Positions 16,017-21,439 of a DNA stretch of 21,439 nt are shown piece by piece. Within the stretch, counting starts at the first letter, position 1; each line of letters opens with the position of its first letter. Below the pieces are notes generated by a model. The model was not told the origin of the DNA. It searched no databases and saw only the letters and a list, made by a program, of their open reading frames with translations. Source of the DNA: JBEKTY01 sp049515555 (lineage in GTDB: Bacteria > Planctomycetota > Planctomycetia > Pirellulales > Thermoguttaceae); NCBI GenBank assembly GCA_049515555.1, contig JBEKTY010000183.1:1-21439 (forward strand), written 5' to 3'. The position numbers were made by a program, and so were the translations under genes.

Positions 16017-16628
16017 ATGGACGATGAGACGCTCCGATGGCTGCCGGAGTTGGTGGCCGGAGATGAATCGGCAATTCGAGGCTTGTGGGACCGGTATCAC
16101 GAGGGTCTGCTGCGAATTGCGCGACAGAGGCTGGGCGAGCGCCGTCGCCGCTCTGCGGACGAAGAAGATGTAGTTCTTAGCGCCTTCAAGAGCTTCTGCC
16201 TGGGGGCGGCGGCCGGACGTTATCCGAACCTCGATGATCGCCAGTCCGTTTGGAAGCTTCTGTTGACGATCACCTTGCGGAAAGCCAACGCAGAGCTGAA
16301 ACGCCAGTTTGCCCAGAAGCGCGGCGGGGGATGTGTCGTGGGGGAGTCAGTCTTCGTCAACGAGACGAGTTCCGCACCGGGGTTGGCCGGCATCGCGGAT
16401 GATCAACTCCGCCCCGATCTGGCAGCGATGATGAATGCCCAGTGCCAGCAACTTCTCGATAGTCTCGAAGACAAGACGCTGCAGCGGATCGCCCTGGGAA
16501 AACTCGAAGGGTACACGAATCAGGAACTGGCCATCGAGTTGAACTGTTCTCTTCCCACCATCGAGCGCAAATTGCAGAAGATTCGCCGCCAGTGGGGTCG
16601 AGAACTGGAAAATGGGCCGGGAACTTGA
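16017..16628 (+). CDS. ECF-type RNA polymerase sigma factor (planctomycete kinase-linked kind)
   Basis: This is a 203-residue protein from ATG 16017, with GGAGGT (16007-16012) 4 bp upstream; a GTG at 16005 in the same frame would overlap that site, so I prefer the ATG. The region-2-like part contains LWDRYHEGLLRIARQRL and DEEDVVLSAFKSFC, the planctomycete form of the ECF core-binding and -10-reading helix. The region-4 helix-turn-helix is LEGYTNQELAIELNCSLPTI followed by ERKLQKIRRQW. There is no membrane segment and no anti-sigma factor gene beside it. Instead the neighbour is the divergent pseudokinase and kinase operon, an arrangement known in planctomycetes for kinase-linked ECF sigma factors. 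Regulation through phosphorylation or partner binding is an inference. The N-terminal domain is more diverged than the C-terminal one. Confidence 0.85.
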   Translation: MDDETLRWLPELVAGDESAIRGLWDRYHEGLLRIARQRLGERRRRSADEEDVVLSAFKSFCLGAAAGRYPNLDDRQSVWKLLLTITLRKANAELKRQFAQKRGGGCVVGESVFVNETSSAPGLAGIADDQLRPDLAAMMNAQCQQLLDSLEDKTLQRIALGKLEGYTNQELAIELNCSLPTIERKLQKIRRQWGRELENGPGT

Positions 16629-16638
16629 CGACGTCAAG
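16624..16638 (+). terminator. Small hairpin overlapping the sigma gene stop
   Basis: CTTGAC-GAC-GTCAAG forms a perfect 6-bp stem with a 3-base loop and includes the TGA stop of the sigma factor gene. No T-run follows, so intrinsic termination is doubtful; it may merely stabilise the mRNA end or be chance. Confidence 0.2.
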
Positions 16639-16682
16639 GAGTCGTTGCGCCGCCGAGAATCCTTCGGCAAGTGCCACGGATC

Positions 16683-17081
16683 ACGGTACACGCTGGCCAT
16701 ATCCTCGCGTGAGTGTCCCATGATGGCATCAACTGCCACCTGGTCGCGCGAATCGCCGCCGAAAACCAAGAGCACACGTTTGCAGGTCTTGTACTGGTCG
16801 TGAAAAGTCCCCAAGGCCAACTCGCTGGCGTCAACCCTCGCCGTCTTGGCAAGGAGGAATCTGTTCATGCGATCCTTGACTGTGAGGCCCGCGCCCTTAC
16901 GACGAGGCTTTCGCCCAGCGTACAGATCACCGCGCTCTTCAAGGTAGCGCTGAAGCGCGGCGTCGGGGTCAGCCCACTTACCGAAGTAATTGCATTTCCA
17001 CGTCCCGCCGGTTAAAGTGGTGGTCGCAAAGCGCGGATTGCGAACTCTCCGGCACGAACCTAGATAAGGAATCGCTCTCAT
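16683..17081 (-). pseudogene. Tyrosine recombinase/integrase remnant with internal deletion
   Basis: The minus strand encodes WKCNYFGKWADPDAALQRYL, then GLTVKDRMNRFLLAKTARVD and TFHDQYKTCKRVLLVFGG. This is the DNA-entry and core-binding (SAM-like) part of planctomycete site-specific integrases. It is followed at once by VAVDAIMGHSREDMASVYR, which is the far C-terminus with the final His and nucleophile Tyr (codon about 16686-16688). The roughly 150-200 residues between them, which normally carry the catalytic Arg, Lys and His-x-x-Arg, are missing; the seam is near 16755. After the Tyr the frame runs on as antisense of the sigma gene without a sensible ending. The product cannot recombine DNA. 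It marks a past mobile-element or integron-like event beside the sigma factor gene. Confidence 0.75.
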
Positions 17082-17997
17082 GATTCAAGAAACCGACACT
17101 GGCTTTCGGTGGGGAACGTTTACGCTCGCCTTGGCTTTGCTGGCCGCCACGCGGGTCCAGGGTGAGGAACAGAAACACGACGCGCAAGCAGCACCTCTTC
17201 CCAAGGGGCAGCGCGTCTTTACGTGCGGTCATAGTTTTCACGTCTGGGTTCCGCCCATCCTGAGCGACGTGGCCAAGTCGGCCGGCATCAAGGACCACCA
17301 GGCCGTCGGCCTGTCGTCGATCGGGGGTTCACGCGTCATTCAACACTGGGATGTGCCCGAAGAGAAGAACCAGGCCAAACAGGCCCTCCGCGGCGGCAAA
17401 GTGGACGTTCTCACGCTTTCGCCCATTTACCTGCCCGACGAGGGGATCGAGAAATTTGCCGCACTGGCCCTGGAACACAACCCACAGATCCGCGTCACGG
17501 TCCAGGAATTTTGGGAGCGCTGGGATATTTATGAGCCGACCATGAAGCCCCCTGCGAAGGTAGATCACAACGCCATAACCGGCGAGGAGCTGCGAAAACG
17601 GCACGCTCCGTATTTCAAGGAGATGGACAGGCACATTCGCAACTTGAACCGGAAGTTCGGCAGGAGGGTGCTGTACATCGTGCCCGTCGGACAGGCCGTG
17701 ATCGCGCTGCGCGAGAAGATCATCGCCGGCCAGGCGCCCGGACTGAAAACACAGGAGGCGCTCTTCACCGATCCCCTGGGCCACCCCACGGCGCCGTTGC
17801 AAGCCCTAGCGGCCTACTGCCATTTTGCGGTGATCTATCGCGTCAACCCCGTGGGATTGCCGTTGCCGCCTGTCCTGACAGGAGCGAAGAACCCGAATTG
17901 GGACGCCAAACTGAACTGCCTTCTGCAAGAGCTGGCCTGGGAGGCCGTCATTCAGCATCCGCTCAGCGGCGTCAAGGGGGAAACATCTCGGCCGTAA
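17080..17997 (+). CDS. Secreted SGNH/GDSL-like protein
   Basis: This is a 305-residue protein from ATG 17080, with AAGGA (17066-17070) 9 bp upstream. Residues 1-28 are a signal peptide (LALALLAATRVQG). The SGNH-fold blocks are visible: block I as TCGHSFH (G50-H51-S52, where GDS would be usual), a glycine block at GGSRVIQHW (82-90), a strand VDVLTLSP (108-115), and block V as DPLGHP with Asp231 and His235. Ser52, Asp231 and His235 could form the triad of an esterase or polysaccharide O-deacetylase. The block-III Asn is not clear, so activity is probable but not assured. The ATG shares the palindrome TCATGA with the end of the decayed integrase frame on the other strand. It is followed after 62 bp by the large glycosidase-like gene, probably in the same operon. 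Confidence 0.75.
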   Translation: MIQETDTGFRWGTFTLALALLAATRVQGEEQKHDAQAAPLPKGQRVFTCGHSFHVWVPPILSDVAKSAGIKDHQAVGLSSIGGSRVIQHWDVPEEKNQAKQALRGGKVDVLTLSPIYLPDEGIEKFAALALEHNPQIRVTVQEFWERWDIYEPTMKPPAKVDHNAITGEELRKRHAPYFKEMDRHIRNLNRKFGRRVLYIVPVGQAVIALREKIIAGQAPGLKTQEALFTDPLGHPTAPLQALAAYCHFAVIYRVNPVGLPLPPVLTGAKNPNWDAKLNCLLQELAWEAVIQHPLSGVKGETSRP

Positions 17998-18059
17998 CAG
18001 CAGGAACGGTAGCATGGCGCTCCGTTCCAACCATGTACACCGTCCAGGGAGACGCCGGA

Positions 18060-21000
18060 ATGAACCCTTGGCTTCGTTTATCGGTGGTGATCGTGCCGCT
18101 GTGGAGCTCCTGGTCGAATGCTGCGGCTGCCGTGGCACCGGCATCCTCGGACACACTGCCGATCCCGGTGTTGGAGCAGTGGGGAAAGGGCGGGGACCGG
18201 CCGGGAAACCTTGTGGGACCCCGGAAGTTCGCTTTCACCCCACCCCGGACCGGGCGTTGCCTCGGTTTGACCGGACGCCTCGAATCGCTCGGCACGGCAT
18301 GGGCTCTGTCGCTGGGAGCGGAAGAAAAGACCCTGGCAAGCCTTGCGCTGTCTTGCAGCGATCCGGCCAGGGCGATGATCGAGGTGTCTCTGTCGCTGCC
18401 GCAGCAGGCCGGACTCAGGACGAAGTACTTTATCAAGCCCAACCTTGCGTTCTATCCCGGCGAGGACCGGGCGGGCGAGTTCTGCTTCAAGCTCGTCCCA
18501 CGCGCGGCATTCGCCGCGCGCAGGCAGGTTGAGGAAAAGTATCATCTGTTTGTTTCCGCGACGCAGCACCGCTTTACACTCCGGCTGGAGCGGAGCGAAG
18601 GCGGCCTGACATTGTGGCTGGACGGCAGATTCCTGGCCCGGATTCCGCCCGAAGTGCCGCTGATCGACGGGCTGCTGGACTTGGCTCCCGGCAATGAATT
18701 GTTACAGGTCGTGGACTCGCCGGCGCTGGAGTCGGGAGTGTATTTGCCGTTGGACCTGGCCGGCTACGCCCGGCCGGGTTCTTTGCAGTTTCTGGGGGAC
18801 ATCGCGGGGCTGCCGCCGTCACGTCCGAGCACCCTGGACGGCGTGCCGCTCTTGCCTGTTGGCAGCGCGGAGCACATTGACGTCGGTCTGAGCCGCTGGC
18901 TGGAAGAGGCGATCGATCCACCCGACTTCTGCGACAACGATGCCACGCGGAGCGCTTTCGACGGCAATCCGGAGTCCATTATCCTGCAAGTGCCCAAGGC
19001 AAATTACCGGACTGCACACGTGCTTTGCGCCGTGGAGGCCAATGCCGACAAGGCGCCCGTGCTGACGCTCCGCGTGACGCGCTTCGGGAACCATTATGGC
19101 GACAGCGGCGGGCGCGGTGCAGAAGCCTTCGCCGACACCACGGTATGTCTTTTGCGGGAAGCCGCAGCCAAGGATCGGCCGGGGCCTGTCCCCCCCTCCG
19201 CGCAACGGAAAGGCGACTTTTCTCTTCCGCCGGGGGCCAGGCAGGTGGGCGAAATCCGGGCCAAGGTGACGCGCGGTTCCGGCGGGCGAGGCGTGGTGCA
19301 GGAGGAGCTGCTGCCGGTGTACCTGGTGCCGGTGCCGCTGCGAATCGGCGAAATCGCCGACCTATTGGGTGAAGATGCCGCGCCCTTCGGCCGCCGCAAG
19401 AACTATTTCGACCTGGAATTGACCAAGGAGATCCGCACTGCGGTGCAATTCTTCAACCTGCAAAGCTGCCGCCGCAAGCCGCTGGGGCTGCCCAGCGCGG
19501 TACACGTGTTTGCCGTCACCCTGGAGAAAAGTCCTGTGGACGTTGTACTGAGCTCGACGGCTCCGGGCAACATCTTCTGTGCGGATGAGGAAGCCTCGCT
19601 CGATGTGCAACTGTCTAACCGCAGCGATGCTGCGGCCAATCTGAACATCTCGTGGGAAACCCGCGACTACTACGGCCAGCAGTCGGTCAAGTCCTGGACC
19701 ATTGCGCTGCCGGGTCGAAACGCCGGCGGCGTGGCGCGGACCAAGATTCCCTTGGCGGGGCCGAAGTTGGGGTACTACAGCGCGGTGTTGACCGTCAAGG
19801 ACGAGCACGGACGCGAACTCTGGCGTCAGCCCACCACCTTCGCGCTGCTGCCCAAGGATACCCGCACGGCGGGCGACGAATCGCCGTTCGGCGCGTGGTG
19901 GTTCTCCCAGACCCACGGCTGCTGCGATCGCCTGGAGTGGATGGGGCCGATCCTGCGCAAGCTGGGCATGCGGCACTGCTGCCCCGGCCCTTTCAGCGAA
20001 GAGCAACTGCGGCCCTACAAGCTCTCGTACAGCATGGTCCCCTGGTATGACCGCCAGCGCGAGGCGTTCATCGCCAGGCATCCCCACGTCCGCCTGGGAA
20101 TGGTGTTCCACGAGACCGGCGGCCCGGCCGCCAGCTTGCCCTACCCGGAGTTGCTGGGAGGGCCGAAGCCCGAGATCCCCAAGGACGCGGAGGCCCGCTG
20201 GCGGCAGCTCTGGAAGCAGGCCCTGGAAACGGCCAGGTGGTACCGCCAGGAGCATCCTCGCATCAAGATCACCCTGGGCAACAGCCCTTCGGGCCTGATG
20301 GTCTGGCTGATGCGGCAGAAGTTCCCCAAGGAGTATGTCGATTGCTTCGGCATGGAAGGCCCTGCCGCCTGGACCACCACCGAGTGCCAACCCAAGCGGA
20401 GCTCCATGCAGGAGGTCTGGTGGCTTTCGGAAATGCGGAAGATCTATGGTTACCAGGACGTGCCGGTTTCATCCGGGTTCGAGTACATCGGCCGCTGCAC
20501 CTCGCCCGGGGCGCTCAGCGAAGAGCAGCAGGCCGAGCTCCACGTGCGCGACGCCTTGCACTGTCTGGCCTACGGCTATCCCAGCATCAACATCGGCCTG
20601 GCCGACGACTGCGCTGATTCCTACTACTACACGATCTACGGCAGCTCCGGCTTCGTGCACCGCCACCCGTTGCTCACGCCCAAGCCCTCATACGTCGCCT
20701 GGGCGACGATGACCCAGGTGCTCGACGGCGCGAAATACCGTCGCTGTCTCGACAGCGGGTCCAATAGTCTCTACGTGCTGGAGTTCGGCGGCCGAGGGAA
20801 ACAAGTCTACCCGGTGTGGACGGTCCGCGGGAAACGCGGAGTGAGCTTGGAAATCTCGGGCGGAGGCGCGGAGCTTGTCGATTGCATGGGCAACGCGCGC
20901 CGGCTTTCCGCCGCCGGCGGCGTCTCGTTCGAGGCGACTACCGCCCCGGCGTACGTGGTCACTGCCGGAACGGTGACCAAAGTCACGGTCGGAAGGGCCC

Positions 21001-21439
21001 GATTCGAGGAAGCGCCACCGGAGAATCCATGCGTGGTGAGCGATTTCTCCGACCCCGACGCATGGGAAGTCGAATCCGCGCCGGACCGCTACCTGGAAAC
21101 CTACGCGGAGGATCTCCCGGCAGCGATGGGCAAGTTCTCGCTGAAAGCAATCGCAGACGAGGAGAAGGGGAAAGTGATCGAGTGTACGCTGGCCGAGCAG
21201 CCCAGCGTCCCCAGCCTGTTCCCCCGCTACGCGTCCCTGAAACTGAAACAGCCGATCAGGCTCCCGCGCGAGGTGCGGCGACTGGGCATGTGGGTGAAAG
21301 GAAACTCCTGTTGGGGACGAGTGTACTGGGAGTTCCTCGACGCCCATGGGGAACGTTACTTTTCGGCGGCCGACGAGACCTCCGGGTGGGAGGTGAGCGA
21401 CTGGCGCGACCGCAGCGCGATCAACTTCGACGGCTGGAA
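18060..21439 (+). CDS. Very large secreted glycosidase-like protein (partial, runs off window)
   Basis: The frame is open from ATG 18060 to the right edge, giving at least 1126 residues. ATG 18060 is chosen over 18033 because AGGGA (18046-18050) lies 9 bp upstream and the signal peptide then starts cleanly (MNPWLRLSVVIVPLWSSWSN). Residues about 30-600 are beta-rich accessory modules (LTLWLDGRFLARIPP; ASLDVQLSNRSDAAANLNIS). From about 610 a TIM-barrel-like region begins: FGAWWFSQTHGCCDRLEWMG, then LGMRHCCPGPFSEEQL, then CFGMEGPAAW, SSGFEYIG and LTPKPSYVAW. This resembles clan GH-A glycosidases, with the Glu near residue 763 and the Glu near 805 as candidate acid and nucleophile. A beta-sandwich follows, and a carbohydrate-binding-like module begins near 995 (RRLGMWVKGNSCWGRVYWEF). 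The exact GH family is not recognised. It pairs with the SGNH-like protein in what looks like an extracellular glycan-processing operon. Confidence 0.75.
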   Translation, partial: MNPWLRLSVVIVPLWSSWSNAAAAVAPASSDTLPIPVLEQWGKGGDRPGNLVGPRKFAFTPPRTGRCLGLTGRLESLGTAWALSLGAEEKTLASLALSCSDPARAMIEVSLSLPQQAGLRTKYFIKPNLAFYPGEDRAGEFCFKLVPRAAFAARRQVEEKYHLFVSATQHRFTLRLERSEGGLTLWLDGRFLARIPPEVPLIDGLLDLAPGNELLQVVDSPALESGVYLPLDLAGYARPGSLQFLGDIAGLPPSRPSTLDGVPLLPVGSAEHIDVGLSRWLEEAIDPPDFCDNDATRSAFDGNPESIILQVPKANYRTAHVLCAVEANADKAPVLTLRVTRFGNHYGDSGGRGAEAFADTTVCLLREAAAKDRPGPVPPSAQRKGDFSLPPGARQVGEIRAKVTRGSGGRGVVQEELLPVYLVPVPLRIGEIADLLGEDAAPFGRRKNYFDLELTKEIRTAVQFFNLQSCRRKPLGLPSAVHVFAVTLEKSPVDVVLSSTAPGNIFCADEEASLDVQLSNRSDAAANLNISWETRDYYGQQSVKSWTIALPGRNAGGVARTKIPLAGPKLGYYSAVLTVKDEHGRELWRQPTTFALLPKDTRTAGDESPFGAWWFSQTHGCCDRLEWMGPILRKLGMRHCCPGPFSEEQLRPYKLSYSMVPWYDRQREAFIARHPHVRLGMVFHETGGPAASLPYPELLGGPKPEIPKDAEARWRQLWKQALETARWYRQEHPRIKITLGNSPSGLMVWLMRQKFPKEYVDCFGMEGPAAWTTTECQPKRSSMQEVWWLSEMRKIYGYQDVPVSSGFEYIGRCTSPGALSEEQQAELHVRDALHCLAYGYPSINIGLADDCADSYYYTIYGSSGFVHRHPLLTPKPSYVAWATMTQVLDGAKYRRCLDSGSNSLYVLEFGGRGKQVYPVWTVRGKRGVSLEISGGGAELVDCMGNARRLSAAGGVSFEATTAPAYVVTAGTVTKVTVGRARFEEAPPENPCVVSDFSDPDAWEVESAPDRYLETYAEDLPAAMGKFSLKAIADEEKGKVIECTLAEQPSVPSLFPRYASLKLKQPIRLPREVRRLGMWVKGNSCWGRVYWEFLDAHGERYFSAADETSGWEVSDWRDRSAINFDGW

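Noticed and set aside
19176..19198. GGGGCCTGTCCCC, close to the REP core, inside the glycosidase-like gene
   Set aside because: Only about 12 bases match, there is no second arm, and it encodes an ordinary linker (RPGPVPP); chance in GC-rich DNA is likely.
19362..20390. A 342-residue minus-strand frame inside the large glycosidase-like gene
   Set aside because: It is a shadow frame; the plus frame is continuous over more than 3.3 kb and has coherent beta and barrel motifs.

Overview
The window looks like a chromosomal segment of a GC-rich planctomycete. I infer this from the protein families, not from any marker gene: secreted beta-helix and PQQ-propeller proteins, a WD40 Ser/Thr kinase with a C-terminal SHD1-like domain, a large kinase gene beside an ECF-type sigma factor, an SGNH-like secreted protein, and an integrase remnant of a type common in that phylum. 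No rRNA, tRNA or CRISPR array was seen.

Layout. 1-2.7 kb: the end of an unidentified gene, then a secreted pectate-lyase-3-type beta-helix protein, both on +. 2.7-4.3 kb is a patch of gene decay: the front of an alpha/beta hydrolase runs directly into the back of a formylglycine-generating-enzyme-type (FGE/sulfatase-modifying) domain. A possible antisense relic follows, then a Tat-exported protein that is frameshifted and cut off by a perfect 26-bp inverted repeat of the REP/REPIN (RAYT-associated) kind. 4.36-7.6 kb: a large exported PQQ-propeller protein with a methyltransferase-like segment between its two propeller halves.

7.7-16.6 kb is the signalling block. Two minus-strand genes lie in probable operon order: first a kinase-like protein fused to PEGA-like, thioredoxin-like and trypsin/HtrA-like domains, then a catalytically complete Ser/Thr kinase with a zinc ribbon, one membrane span, WD40 repeats, two related lectin-like modules and SHD1. 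An ECF sigma factor is divergently transcribed from a 335-bp shared upstream region. The kinase domain of the protease fusion has lost the HRD Asp, the DFG Asp, the alpha-C Glu and the glycine loop, so it reads as a pseudokinase. An attractive but untested model is that the pseudokinase-protease senses something in the envelope, works with the active WD40 kinase, and together they control the sigma factor.

16.6-21.4 kb: a tyrosine-recombinase remnant missing most of its catalytic domain (minus strand), then a probable + strand operon with a secreted SGNH-like protein and a very large secreted glycosidase-like protein that runs off the end of the window. These fit extracellular polysaccharide turnover.
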